64,000 nt of DNA from Phorcus lineatus (Eukaryota > Mollusca > Gastropoda > Trochida > Trochidae), in the NCBI GenBank assembly GCA_921293015.1, contig OV121086.1, positions 31,123,194 to 31,187,193 of the forward strand, read 5' to 3'. Within the stretch, counting starts at the first letter, position 1. Each line of letters starts with the position of its first letter. Positions 51,461 to 64,000 of the stretch are shown here, in pieces. A program made the position numbers and the translations under genes. The notes beneath the pieces were generated by a model. It searched no databases, was not told where the DNA came from, and saw nothing but the letters and a program-made list of their open reading frames with translations.

Positions 51461-53546
51461 AACATGTTTTCCATCTTATACATAAGTGATTGATAAGATG
51501 AACATGTTATGAACAAACGATGCTAGCTTTTAACATTATGAACAATATTAACCTTAGATCAAAACGAGTTTTCGAACGATACGACATTTTAAAATAAGGT
51601 GCTTTACAACAATGTTCATCGTTGAAAATTCTTGAACAACACGAACCCTTAAATAATACACCCATTTGAACAACACGAGCCTTGTATCAATCCAAACTTT
51701 TAAACACGGGCGTCCATCATTTCAACTTTTCAAACACAATATTCATTTCTGAGCAAATAATACAGATAATATAATAGCAAATGTCATTTTCACAAAACAA
51801 CTCATCGATCGACATAATGAATTTAACCATGTTAGTTCTTAAGAGAATTCAAAAATATATCCTCTTTCTTTTAATGGACAGCTTTGGGAGTGATAATATT
51901 TCAATATTTTAACATTTATGCAAAACCACGAGTGTTAAGATATCTGGATAGTTTCAATATAGTAGATACTTCATCACGTGACAATGATCTCATAATGTTA
52001 TAAGCCTATTACTTTTTTTCTTCACGTAAATATACGAACGGTAATGCATTGTAATAAAGAGCTCAACGACCTTCATGATACAGAAAATCGTATTATAAAT
52101 TTCAAAACAAATATTCATCTATATGATTCATCACGTCAAACCAAATTATTCAGGCAGTAAGCACGTGACTTTTTATAAGTTTAATATAACTTTGATTATT
52201 TATAAGTTTGAGATAACTAAGACTAGATCAAACAATTCTAATGCATCATTTAATTATACGTGTACCTGTACCTATATATGTGTATATATTATTTACATAA
52301 ACGTATACTATTCACATGAATAGATTATATTTTCACACATACCGTATCATATTTATCATAATTTCAAATAATTTCATTAACAAAGAAAACCTCATGCAAC
52401 AATAAGATTGATTCAAATAACAAATAGTTTTAATTCAAGTCTTATCTGATAAATTTTCCTATAGTAATAAAGTCCTGAAGAGTATTATAGGGTAGAATTT
52501 ATCAAGAAACAAAAAAGCCTTTATTTATAACGTTAAGATATTGACAAAGTGTTGAAATCTTGGAAAACAACAGTTGATCAAACTGTTAAAGAGTTGAATG
52601 TCTCGGTTTTATTTGATTTCAAAAAAAGGATTGTTTGCCTTTTTTGATTAAATTGGATGACATGAGGTATAATTCAGATCGAAATACGAAATTGAGACAA
52701 TATTTCAGGTCTCGTGTCCAAGAGTCGGCAAAATTGAAAAGCTCTCCAGACAGGAAAAGGAATTGACATCTGTATTACTTTCTCATTGGGACTGAAACGG
52801 AACGAACTTTATCACAACTGAACAATCCTCCAAATTCATAGCTTTTAGTTGTGCAAATATGTTTGCATTAGGCTCGTTCTATCCTTTAAACAAACTGATC
52901 TTGAAAATCGAATTTCTGAAGCTAAAAAATCATGGATGAGTGTTTACTTAGCAAAAATGAAGTTAACGTTTATCAAGAATTGTGACAAACGGAAATTTAA
53001 CCCTGACGTGTCATATTTCACATTGTTTTTTAATCCTATTTCAAAGTTGCCTTTTGTAAGACTTCAAAGGAATGTACTAAAGTTTCACTGTTTATTGATG
53101 ACATTTCTCCCATCATCTTTTCACGCTGAAAGAATATTGATGTGCGACAAAATAATAAATCATATGATGTAACGGTCGCTTTTATATTTACCATAATCAT
53201 TTAAAAGACTTGTCAATATTTCAAAACCCCACTTTGTTCATTTCATAGAGTTTTTATTTGTTTTAATTCAACACATTTTTTTAATAATCCAATCTTTTAT
53301 CGAATAGGATTAATCAACAAAACAACTTTTGGGTAGGGTAATTACGTATTAAGACAGACGGACAGGAATGGTCACATGTGTATTTTTGCAAACTTAAACG
53401 CTTAATATGAAAAGTTAAAGCACCCAAACCATGTTTTCTTCATTAGAAATAAACCATTTACATCAAAATGACAGATGCATGTACTTTAGAAAAATATTGA
53501 TATCATTATTTCAAAACTGTATTGTATTTCTCTATGTACACAAATG

Positions 53547-53793
53547 AAGGGGCCGGGATAGCGCAGTGGTTAGCGCGTTCGGCTTCGGATCAAGAGGTCC
53601 GTGGTTTGAATCCCGCCAGGAGCTCGGCAACTTTGTCTGCAGTAGAGGGTGCAATGCTACACTGAATTTCGCGAGTTCCAACCGTTGCTCGCAAGTTTCA
53701 CCGCAATGCATAGCCACAATGGTGTTGCGGGTTTTCTCCCTGCAATAATACTAGCAGCCGTGAAATAATCTTGACCCTATATCACCTCACTTC
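53547..53793 (+). mobile_element. Young tRNA-derived SINE with target-site duplication
   Basis: The tRNA-like head has an RNA polymerase III A box TAGCGCAGTGG (53559-53569) and B box GGTTTGAATCC (53603-53613). A conserved body follows (TGTCTGCAGTAGAG, GCAATGCATAGCCACAATGG). ACACAAATG at 53538-53546 and again at 53794-53802 is a 9-bp target-site duplication. Long frames on both strands here are not genes. I do not name the SINE family. Confidence 0.93.
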
Positions 53794-53802
53794 ACACAAA
53801 TG

Positions 53803-56800
53803 TACTGCATCACTTTGATTAAGAAGGTAATGTACACGAAAAATGGAAATAAAATTCTTACCTTTTCCTCAAAGCCAGCCAAACTACGGAATTCATATCA
53901 ACTGATCATTGTCTACCGTGGCTGCGTTAATAGTAAAGCACCGCAGATAAAAACATACCATAATTAAAAACACCTGAAAAGCTTCTGAAACAACTTCATA
54001 CAATTTACAATGACAATTATGTGGATGGAGTCAAATTTGTCAAAGGTTGTAAATAAGTAAACAAACAGTACTGGCTCGTTATCATTTTAATATTATTTGC
54101 TTCACAATAGTATCAATAAAACGGTTTGAATCCTGATTTTTGATCGAAAACCGGTCTTATGATTAGTGCATGAGTAATCGGGACGTAACGTTTTGGGCTC
54201 TGAACATTAGGTAAGAAAGCTGTAGCCTATATTCATCATTGAACACACGTTTATAAATGTCTTTTTTCGGATTTTGGGATGAGAGAATAGATTTCAATTT
54301 AAATTACTACTTTTGGAATTTTTGAAAGATTATTATGAAAGATACCCATTGTCATTATAACAACAAATTATGCAATGTACACAGGTTTCACGAAACCATT
54401 TACAGACGCTTCAATAAAGCATTTTGATTGTTTTAAATTTGTTTATCTATTTTTATATAAATATATATATACATCCTTAACCTCTTCATATGTATTTGGT
54501 TGAACTTTGATGGAACTTCATACTTCAAGACGACGGTGCCATTTGCACAGAAAAAAACATTCGAAAATAGCAGACAAATCCGCCATGATTTGCACGGACA
54601 ACTGAAATAGACATGACATCCTTATCTCGTGCTTTCAACAAGGCTTTTGTAAAACATATACACACCCTTTCAAAGTCTCCTTTTAGATTGTTTTATCCAG
54701 GGGCTCGACCCGTGACAACGCGAGCCGTTTCCTTGAAAGCTAAACTAAACATACAACTGCTTTCTGATAGCGAAGGTTCCTATTCTTTCAAGACATGCAT
54801 GAACCGTTGGATAAAAGAGAATTTATTTGTGGGCGTAGTGTGATAAAACGACTTTTACAATGTGGTAATCATTTGGCATTTTCAAATTTAACAGTTGCAA
54901 GTTCGAGATTAGCATATCTACAAATTGCAGATCCGATTGTTTTGAAGTTAAACGTTTGAAGAGAACGTATCAAAACTGTTTATCTTTCAGAGGATAATAA
55001 TTAAACGAATAAACCATTAAATAGTTAAATGTTTAATTCATAAAGAATATTTTAGAATCTATTTCAAGTATTTTTGGATATTTTTAAACGAGAAGAAAGC
55101 GATCAGCATCCTTATTTAAGTAAATGATCTATTATGAAAGATAATTCAATGCAAATTTATCCGTCTGTGATAGTTGCTATACATCTATTTATGGATATAA
55201 TAATCATATATAAAAGGATATATTATGAAATAAAACATCAAGAACAAAACTAAAAAGTTGAGCGGTATTTCAAACAGAACTGAATCTATTGGGGTCATAA
55301 AAGCAGAAAGATGTCAAGACTGCCGATTCTTCTTCTCAAAATACATTTTAAGAACATGTCAGAAATATCCGAGTTACCGGAATTCAATTTAGAATATGAT
55401 ATTGTGCCATTAATCAAAAACATTACAAAATTGTTAAAAAATAAGATCAGAGTGAAATATCTCTTACGTTGATTGAATACATCGCGATTACTTAATAAAC
55501 AGATACAAAAACCTGAAACATGATGGTCAGAACTTAAATAAAAACTGTCTGCTAGTTTATCATAGAAACTAGTTACCATAATTTGACGTATGGTCGTACC
55601 CTACTCATCAGTCAACTTGCAACCGCGGCGACAAGCAATCTATATCAAATAGATTAGTTCCAATTAGGCACGTGTGTTTTTATGTGGCCATTGGGATGAC
55701 CAAGAGCTATTGCTAGGAGATCGGTTTGCTGTATAGAAATTTGAGGAGAAAATATCTTGTTAAAACAATTCTTCTCGCCAACGTGGATAGATAACAGTTA
55801 AAGATGATAAATTTGCAATTTATTTCTGATAAAAAATCAAACGAGTTCAGAAATATTATTTAACTGGCTGTACACTGTACTCGGAAGGCTCTTTCGATGC
55901 AAAGTAAAGGTCATGCGACAATATGGTGAATACCTCCCGTTTTTAGGTACCCATTTCACAACCTTGATGCACTTAGCATGAAGATCTATCTTCAAAAGAG
56001 ACGAAAAAGTAGGATATTATTGGTATTATATGATATATAACTATTTCACATATCATATTACATGTTAGCCATTCCTGATAGCTATAAGTTAATTATACTT
56101 GAAGGGAGGAATGGGTTTCTCAATGCTGATGTCTCTTGATGTTTCAACACACATCCAAAGAAGAGAATTCTAGCGGTGGAACTTAAGAGAAGGTCAAGGG
56201 AACCAAATCCCTTCCCCATTTTTCCAAATTTACACATAACTCCTTGCAAAGGGTGAATCCCATGGGTTGAACTGTTATTTTTTTCGACCGGTGTTTACGG
56301 ATTTTCAAATCAACTTGTATTATATATGTGTATATTTTGTAATATGCCTAACCCCTTATTTCCGTTATAGTGAAGGCAAAATTATGGTAATGAAATAGTA
56401 ATTTAAAGTTTCAATTGACGTTTATTTATAACTAGAGCATTATCTTTGTTCTCTTTTTGTTAAAGCGCATATAATTCAGACCATCAAATGATAAGGTAAT
56501 GTTACAACAGAGAACTAAAGTTTGACATTTAATTGTGAAGAAATGGATTAGATTTCAACTATTGTGTGACAATACGAGTATTCCAGGGATATCGTCAATT
56601 CCATCAAATTCGTGTTACATACACACCTGGTAACTCCAGTATTGAAAACGAACTTGGCAGGTGGTTATAGCGAAAACTAAATTGGGTAGAATTAGGTTCG
56701 TAGGTTGGTAGATTACCATTGACATCCCCGATGACAAATATTTTGTCAAGTGAGTACTTTTATTAACAATCAAATTTAATTAATAGTTGATATGTAAGAA

Positions 56801-57585
56801 ATTCCAAGGATGCTAATCAACGAGGGGGGTTGGGGGTTATGTTGGAGTTCATCCTTTATGCGGTCAATTTATCAAAACGTAGGGGGGTCGAACCCTTATA
56901 ATCAACCTCAGTCGATACGAATACGTTCCTTCGAATGTCAATGCTCTTTAAGTAGAATTGAGTTCATAAACGCAAAGTTTTCAGAGAACCCTTTTGTGAG
57001 AATAGTTCAGTAGTTGAGAAAATGTATCATTTTTCAAATGTAGTTGTGGCTACCGATATTATCAAATGCTCGTATTTTCTGCCAATGTGATCGATATCAA
57101 CATAATATTCGTTTAATGTTGCTATATATACCAAGGCGGGATGCAAACCCGCATATGTTCAAACATTGATGCTATATAGTGGAAACAGGGTTCAAGTTAT
57201 CTTTTGTCTACAAGGTATATATATAATCATATCCAAAGGTAAATGATTTCAAGAAATCAAAAAACATTTAATGAAGGCAACTGCAGACGTTTTCTTAATT
57301 TCTTTTGTATATGCACACGTCATGTCATGTACTGGTGAGGTATTCACATAAGCAAAGTTTTGCTTGTTTACCGAACCAGATTCTTTTAAATAAAAATATG
57401 TTTAAACCAAATCAAAGAAAATATGTTAACATACAGGAATTTGATGTTTAAACTATCAAACCTGTTATGCAGGTAGCTACAGGCGTACAGGTGTTGGTGA
57501 CAGGTGAGACCCGCCCTCATGTTCGGTAAAGATCACCTGGACAGGTAAGGTGAGCAGTTAATGAGACGTATATCCATGTACTTAC
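53803..57585. other. Non-coding
   Basis: Only short frames, none with family resemblance or good splice sites. Introns of the candidate gene starting at 57.6 kb could lie here. Confidence 0.4.
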
Positions 57586-57623
57586 CTGATGAGTCGAAGG
57601 GAGTTGTCGGAGTGGTTCGCCAT
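57586..57623 (-). CDS. Candidate first coding exon, gene unknown
   Basis: On the minus strand an ATG in good context (GACATGGCG) at 57623 starts MANHSDNSLRLI, and 38 bases later comes a consensus donor, ATCAG|GTAAGTAC. The remaining exons would lie at lower coordinates; I could not find them. A plus-strand donor-like GACAG|GTAAGGTGAG at about 57543-57557 is a competing explanation for signals in this patch. The product cannot be guessed from twelve residues. Confidence 0.3.
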
Positions 57624-57811
57624 GTCATGTTCAGTTTGGCGTTGAGATGTTCATTTGATGAATCTGACATGAAATTTTAAGGAAGTATTTACGTTGTAAT
57701 TTTGTTGTATACATCTTGTTTTTTCAATGGGGTTGGGAAAAAAAATTATGTTCTCAGGTCAAAGGTTAGGTTCCTCACGAAAGTGGTTGCAAAGAACAAG
57801 TTGCAATATTG

Positions 57812-57872
57812 TGCACGTAGGGGAAACCTTCGTATTAAGACAGAGGTTGTATAGGAGAGAAAATTTGGAATA
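57812..57872 (-). mobile_element. MITE family D fragment
   Basis: AAACCTTCGTATTAAGACAG then AGGTTGTATAGGA is the reverse complement of part of the 48.2-kb copy. Confidence 0.65.
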
Positions 57873-58481
57873 AAATGAAGCCTTTGCTCTTTGAGTTGCT
57901 ATGCCAAATAAATCTTTCTTCAGGTTAAATACGTTTCCACTAGAAATGGTTTTCTTGTTTGTTTCGCGTTCGCTTCGCTCAGTAGGCCTACACGTTACCT
58001 TGGTGTATATAACTTACTTAAAATCAAGGCCTTACATAGAATATATGTCTTAGCAAAGAAGCAAATTCTCTTGTCTCATGAATAACAGAAAGTATGTATA
58101 TTGTATATGTTTACACTTATAAAGTGTGTTATACGTAATAGAAGTCAGTTTCATACGATGATGACGTTATATCAAGGTGACAGCATGTTTCATTGTTAAA
58201 TGTATTCATCGTACAAAAAATACTTATTTAAATGGACAATCTCGTTGTCACGTTTATAAAGTGTTTAATTCGCTTTACATGTTTGCAATTTCGTGTTTAA
58301 TGCGCTGTCATGTTGAGACAAATTTATGCACTGTGCGGAGTTTATTGTGGATTTTACATATGAAACGTGAATACTCGACAACTTTAAGTCTCTCTAGAAC
58401 GGGGAAGTTTTATAGATATGCCAGTAATCTGTTATCCAGCCCCTAGAATACTACTCAAGTCAAGAAGAATTTGGCATATTT

Positions 58482-58780
58482 TAAAGGGAGTAGCACTGTT
58501 TTTTTTTTAAATTGGATTTCTTCAAAGTTTCACCAATAAATATGTGTTAATGTCAAATGCATGATTATATAAATATGTGTTCATGTCAAATTAATTAATT
58601 ATTATATAAATATGCGTTTATGTCAAATCCATTATTATATAGATATGTGTTTATGTCAAATGGTTTATTATATAAATATGTGTTTCTGTCAAATGAATTA
58701 AATATTATATAAATATATGTGTGTTTTTGTCAAATGCATTATTATATAAATATGTGTTTATGTCACAACGGTGATTTTCC
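58482..58780 (-). mobile_element. Family E copy containing a minisatellite
   Basis: It begins TTAAAGGGAGTAGCACTG then TTCTTCAAAGTTTCACCAAT, the reversed right end of family E. From 58546 about six units of 30-40 bp follow (ATAAATATGTGTTxATGTCA then AATxxATTATTAT). The unit derives from the family's own AAACAxxTGTTTAT/TGTCAT segment. Confidence 0.75.
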
Positions 58781-59159
58781 CCCGTATGGTCACTTAAACT
58801 AATACGTGGTATATCCTAAATGCCATAAAAGCCTTTAAATTTCTCCCAAAAAACATTGGACTAAACCTGTAGCTACTTACATTTCATTTTCATTATAAAA
58901 CGGTTGTTTTATACTTTATGAATTATGAACTTCAAAGTTATCTTGTCAAAATGTACAACAACATTAACTTATAGATTCCTTTTAGATCTTCTTTGATTTA
59001 AAAGATATTAAAGATTTCAAAAATCTATCCTTACTTATTTTGTTATCCTTTAGATATACAGTCACCAAAATGACAGTATTCTGAAGAAGCAAATTGAATT
59101 TTCACGATTAAATCCTACCAAAAAATGCTGAGCACGTTTTTCTTTAACTACCTTTTCAG

Positions 59160-59442
59160 GGTACAGATGCCTGTGGTGTCAGCGGAATTATCAGTTCTTC
59201 CACGAAAAGAATATATATCTATTTCAATGCCCACTGAAAGGTTATCTACTAGTCTCATTACAAAACACAAAGCTTATTGCATTAAAGGTGTCAAATTGAG
59301 AGACAGGATTATGTTGTTTCCGTCTTCAAGGACAGAAAGACACCAATTCCTCATGGGAGTCTTCATTCTCTGCACCAAACCTCCAAGACTATACACAGTT
59401 ATCGATATACCGATACCTCCCCTTACCATTCACGAAATATGA
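59160..59442 (+). CDS. Candidate 3'-terminal coding exon, gene unknown
   Basis: A polypyrimidine tract and acceptor (CTTTAACTACCTTTTCAG) end at 59159. The following frame runs about 94 codons to TGA at 59440-59442, with an AATAAA at about 59533. It begins VQMPVVSAELSVLPRKEY and includes YCIKGVKLRDRIMLFPSS; composition is protein-like, with few low-complexity runs. The frame also reaches back to an ATG at 59125, so a tiny single-exon gene is a weaker alternative. No family recognised and no partner exon found upstream. Confidence 0.33.
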
Positions 59443-60636
59443 ATGTCTTGCAATATTTAGCAATATATCGTGAAAATGTGTATATTAATCATAAAACAAT
59501 ATTTTCTTCATACCACTTGCATGAATTTTAAAAATAAATATTTAAAATTCATATTTTCCAAAACCGTTTTTCAAAGGCTATTACTGAATAATTTAAAGCT
59601 AATTCTGTGTCTATTAACTGATGGCAAAATACTTTAGTTTCTTATATGGTATACTCTAAAAATACATTTTTGGTTGCAATGTGCTTTCCTTAAAGGCAAT
59701 ATGAACATTCATCGTTTCAATCTCATTCCTATGGTATCCAATGGTCAACACGGGATTTAAATTATTATTCAGTTATTATGCTGACAGCCATGCGTTCAGT
59801 AACGAAGAATTTCCCGGGATGTTAGCGAGCGCTCGCGAACACTAAATGCTATAAGAATACCCGCCGCGAACAATGTGTTACTGAACACAACTCAGTACTA
59901 GTACTTCAACTTTAGTCTCCCGGATGTAATTAATTATCCCCGATGATGGAGATGCACACTACTAAATTTGGTACAATGCTGTAAGGCTTATGTTAGCCCG
60001 TTACAGAGATTGGCACGTCTTAAGCCTTGCAGCGGAAGTTGTCATTTCCAAAGAGCTTCCTCTATCCGATCAGTATCTCTCAGACCAAAGATGGCAGTGC
60101 CAAGGAGAGTTCTATTTATCTATTTGTACTTATATCATACTTTGAGATGTGATCATTTGGTGCCATCATTTCTGTCAAATAACTCTAAAATCCTTTAATG
60201 GTTGACAAAAAGGATTTTGTTCATGTTTTGGTCACACAGTTCCTAAAATAAGATATTCATGTTTCCAAGAAGATGACTCAAGTTCATCAGACAGTTATAA
60301 TGAGGTATGTATATATTCATTCATCATTTGGAAAATAGTGTTATTCTCGAAGATGAATGGTCTTGAGCACTGATAAGTTGACAACTATCTTAGAAGTTCA
60401 GCAACATTTGGTGCAGCTTGCTGGACAGCTGGGGTACCCTGTTCATTGCTTGATATACTGAATGGGTGATTCCCTAGCCCACAATAAACAGCGTACTTTG
60501 GGCAAGAGACCTTTAATAAAACATGTTCACCCAGCAGTACATTTTTGATAACCATAAAGTGCTAATTAAACATTATATTGTGCAGTGTAACCGAAACAAA
60601 TGACTAGTTTTGTTCCACCCTGCTAAATCAGCGTAC

Positions 60637-60959
60637 ATGAATCCACTCTCGCTCCTCCTTAATAACCTGATCACTTTCGAGCTAAATCCCTCGTAAGGCT
60701 GGCAGCTTGATATTCGTGGCTATGCTTACCTGGCAGCTTGATATTCGTGGCTATGCTTACCTGTTATCTTTTCAACCAATGAAATGTCATTAATCAAGGA
60801 GCTTGAAGCTACTAGCTTGAACTCAAAATTTTTTTCCATCTGCGTTGTGCCGCTGTTGCTGAATGTGAGTCGTCTCATTGGCTAGTTAGATAGCTAGCGA
60901 TACAAGGGTTTCAGCTTGAAAGAGATCAGGGTACTAAGAAGGAACCAGAATGGATTCAT
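60637..60959. mobile_element. MITE family C copy 2
   Basis: The ends TGAATCCACTCTCGCTCCTC and the complement of TGAATCCATTCTGGTTCCTT pair over about 35 bp. The interior matches the 28.6-kb copy. A 31-bp segment starting TGGCAGCTTGATATTCGTGG is duplicated in tandem at 60699-60760. Confidence 0.85.
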
Positions 60960-61095
60960 ATAAACTGAATTATCAAGATGGTTTTCTTCCCACAATGTTC
61001 ACAACGATCAAACCACAATGTTAACTCTAGATATTTTCTGTTTTTATTTCTGAGGTGTTGATAAATAAAACAGAGGCTCGATCATGTTCAAATAT

Positions 61096-61101
61096 TTTAT
61101 T
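61096..61101 (-). terminator. Candidate polyadenylation signal, minus strand
   Basis: AATAAA on the minus strand (GACAATAAAATATTTG). It is the natural end for a transcript carrying the 63.4-kb candidate exon, but AATAAA is frequent by chance in AT-rich DNA. Confidence 0.25.
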
Positions 61102-63232
61102 GTCACAACATGAGAAAGGCTAAGCTTACAGATATGTTTGTGTGACCATTTTTACAAAGAAGGCTGCCAAGGGGGACAACTTGCTTTCAAAGGGACCTAA
61201 CCCACCACCCAGGGGAGACAACTTATCACACTGCCAGGTCATCTTGGTCTGATTCATTTGTCACACCAGCTGAGCTTGTTTTCAAACTAATATTTTGTGT
61301 TTTCATTTAACAGCGCATCAGGTGGTTTTAGATGAAAATCGATACATAAGCAATTTAAAAAATTTTCAATTGTCAGAAAGGATTTCATCATTATAATTTG
61401 ATATCAAACTGTAAAAAATATTTTATATACCCACATATAATGCTGTGTTCATAATGAGATTCTTACAATAAAAATACTAACAGAAAACCATCCCCATCAA
61501 TATAAAGCCTAATTTTTCTGATTGAATTATTATTGATAAATTCTGGAATTGTAAGAATTTACTTTTAATTTCACATCAAAACTGGAAATTTGAAAAGTGA
61601 TGAATTAGACTTAGACATTTTCAACTTGTCTATTCAAATAATGAGATGAAATATTGAATCAATGACTAATCATAGTGGGCAACATAAACAATTTTGTGTC
61701 AAACTGCAAATATTGAACATATGTGCATCAAATTTATGTATATATTCCAGGTTAAATAATGATATTAGTAAACAAATAAACTTTTTAGCTTCAAGAATTT
61801 CAATCAACCCCAAACTGAAATTAATATTGTTTACCTAGGGCAGACGTCAAAACTGAGAGACACAATGATTTACACATGCAAAAACAACTGTCTGAAGAAG
61901 ACTAAATGTCATGAAATTTGTAACTTCCTTCTAGAAGAGACCTTAGACAGCTTGATTACACAATGCCCATCACATTATCCATTACACTTCTGTCTTCTGG
62001 CTGGTGAATAAGTGTCGTCTGCTTTGTGTTTGTCTGCTGGCAGATAATTCTTCCCACACTCGTTTGGTTATTAACTGCATTTTATTTCAACTGTTTCTAA
62101 GACAATGACTCCATTTTGTTGTTTCCTTGATAAAAAATGTTAGAGGAGCGTATTATGATTAAATAGGTTTCAACTTTAATGTTGTTATCTGTCCAAAATA
62201 TCATGCCTGATCATTTCTTTTGTTTTATGACATATCTCTTCAAGGTTAGATGACAAGAAAAGTTAGTTTTAATGTTTTTACAAGGTTATTTTCCACATGA
62301 AATGGAATGAAAAATAAAGGTTTATCTTATAATCTATGACATTTATCTAATAACCACTCGACTGAATTTATTTGTAAAGATACATTGGCTTTTAGTTGAC
62401 AAATCTTCTCTTCAAAAGATATGTACTTAGCATAGATACAAAAGCATGTTTTAAGTTTCGAAATTGGCATTTTCATACTTGATAAATAGAATCACTCAAA
62501 TTAATCATTAACAGAATATCTTTTTGTGTGAAATTATAATGTTTATAATTCAAGTGTAACAAAGCATAATTTATATTTTATTCAAACACTGATTAACTTA
62601 AAATGAAATCAGCAAATGTTAATCCTAACTATGCAAATATTTGCATAATTCTGTTAGTAAAGGGGATAGTGTATTATTTGAATGATACTAACATTATAAA
62701 GAACAAATGTTACCAGTAAATAAAAGCATTGAAAATATAAATGATATAAACACGAAACCTATAGATGAAGGTACGTTAATCATGTATTAGAATCTGATCT
62801 AATTCTACAGTTAAAATATCTATCTCCTTTGTTTTATCTGTTTAATAGGAAAATACAAAATTAAATGTAAAACTATTATCACTAGCTAATAGGTGTATTT
62901 CTGCACTGAAGTCAATGCAAAACTTATCTTGATAACCTGTTGTTTAATATATTCACAAAAATGTATTATATTCTATCATTTATCAAATAGGATACTGTTT
63001 AACATTACACCTGTAATAGGGAAGCACCCATCAGAAATGTAATACATTGGTGTTAGAAAACATCAAGATTTTTGCTCCATGATAAATTCCTTCCTTATCT
63101 TTCACTTATTCTACATGCTTAATTTTTTTTTTTTTCTAGCAAAGTTATAGTCTGCTTGTGCTTGTTGCATTTTTAGCAACAATTTCTCCAAAAAAAACCC
63201 ATTGATTTAAATTCTAAAATGTTTAATAAGTC
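61102..63232. other. Repeat-poor stretch, possible long 3' UTR
   Basis: No MITE or satellite recognised. It lies between a candidate minus-strand terminal exon and a minus-strand AATAAA. Confidence 0.35.
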
Positions 63233-63489
63233 TCATTTCATATAATTTATCATATTGATGTACTTCTGCAGTTGACAGTCTGATAAGGCTAACAAAAGTG
63301 TCGTCTGCTTCAAGAAAAATGGTTGTCTGCAGGTGTTTGCAGAGCGTCTGCTGCAGCTGACAGACTTCAAGACAGAGGAGATGACCTGACCAGGGCAGCC
63401 AACAGTCTGGCCAGGGCGCGACCTGTCTTCAGGTCCCGCTAGTTCTTCCCCGGGTCTTCCTTCAATGTCACTGTCCGGTTGAAGACAAT
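63233..63489 (-). CDS. Candidate 3'-terminal exon entering from beyond the window
   Basis: On the minus strand an acceptor (CTTATTGACTTTTTCAG) precedes 63489, and the downstream block to about 63300 is much more GC-rich than its surroundings. Two frames are possible. One reads IVFNRTVTLKEDPGKN and stops at TAG (63441-63439), which looks like a natural C-terminus; the other stays open to 63233 and begins CLQPDSDIEGRPGEEL. The first seems more protein-like, in which case the coding end is 63439 and the rest is 3' untranslated. A minus-strand AATAAA at 61096-61101 could end a long 3' UTR across the repeat-poor 61.1-63.2 kb stretch. Upstream exons would be to the right of the window. Family unknown. 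Confidence 0.4.
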
Positions 63490-64000
63490 CTGAAAAAGTC
63501 AATAAGATGCTCTCAGCTGTGCTGCAAACTAGAAATGATGACTCTCCTAAAACATGAATTGATACCCTTGATGGGCATTGCAACTCGTAATGGGCTCAGT
63601 GAATGTCCTGGAAGTTGTCAACACTGTAGGGAATCAAACGAGTTATGTAATGATCTGTCAACATATACATTTCTTCAAATATTTTGTGATTAAAGGTCGT
63701 TTTGTTTGGTTTATGTTGAGGACATTTTGACATTATCTTTCAAGCTCTTCGACCCTTCAGATCCATGGGTCAAAATCTTGAGCCTGCAAAAGATTTTCCA
63801 GCGATTCAAACTGACATTAGGCATTAAATGATGGAACCACAAAAATAACAACACAGAAATAACACTTTTGTTAGTAAGCAAGTGACTATGTATAACATTA
63901 TCGTGACTAGACAATTCACGACAATATCATCCTGAAATACTGCCTAACAAATAATGTCACGTATGAAGATGAGAATAAATCACTTATAACAACATGTTGC

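Noticed and set aside
52849-53172. 107-codon plus frame
   Set aside because: No recognisable domain, and the upstream region lacks promoter or acceptor support; left out for lack of evidence.
53532-53748. 60-61-codon frames on both strands
   Set aside because: They lie wholly within the SINE.
55295-55579. 94-codon minus frame
   Set aside because: No motif, no splice sites, AT-driven composition.

Overview
This is a eukaryotic, AT-rich, gene-poor window, most likely from a marine mollusc; a gastropod such as an abalone is my guess. The evidence is a tRNA-derived SINE with intact A and B boxes, Tc1/mariner and non-LTR (LINE) relics with animal-type protein motifs, many short MITE-like families with terminal inverted repeats, several minisatellites, long non-coding stretches, and secreted proteins with a PAN/apple-like cysteine cluster plus a YWTD-like repeat. 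The species is inferred, not proven.

Layout. 1-9 kb: non-coding, with an (AT)n tract beside a 68-bp-arm foldback, a MITE at 3350-3825, a degenerate tandem duplication (5.4-6.1 kb) and a second MITE type at 6820-7076. 10-13.7 kb: two ~600-bp TA-flanked MITEs with CAGCTGCAT termini, and one candidate minus-strand exon (12152-12238). 14.8-15.9 kb: a 43/46-bp minisatellite. 19.6-20.8 kb: a 38/39-bp minisatellite. 21 kb: an old SINE. 22.8-23.9 kb: a decayed Tc1-like transposase.

26-35.5 kb is the only convincing gene locus. It is a same-strand tandem array of a broken copy (about 26.1-27.0 kb) and two intact, intronless, 393-codon paralogues (29699-30880 and 34294-35475). Each intact copy encodes a probable secreted protein: signal peptide, a short cassette with four cysteines, then a long region with one YWTD-like motif that may fold as a beta-propeller. 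The cysteine cassette is nearly identical at DNA level in all three copies, including the broken one, while the rest has diverged strongly. This suggests gene conversion or unusual constraint.

36-46.5 kb is a transposon graveyard: a decamer repeat, MITEs, and three LINE C-terminal fragments in opposite orientations. Near its borders are two arrays of TTCTAGAA in inverted orientation, 7.4 kb apart. Each array holds five perfectly phased heat-shock-element pentamers.

46.5-64 kb: mostly non-coding, with further MITE copies, an intact young SINE flanked by a 9-bp target duplication (53547-53793), and a minisatellite that has grown inside a MITE (58.5-58.8 kb). Three isolated candidate exons lie here: a minus-strand start exon at 57.6 kb, a plus-strand terminal exon at 59.2 kb and a minus-strand terminal exon at 63.4 kb. 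They cannot be joined into genes from this window alone.
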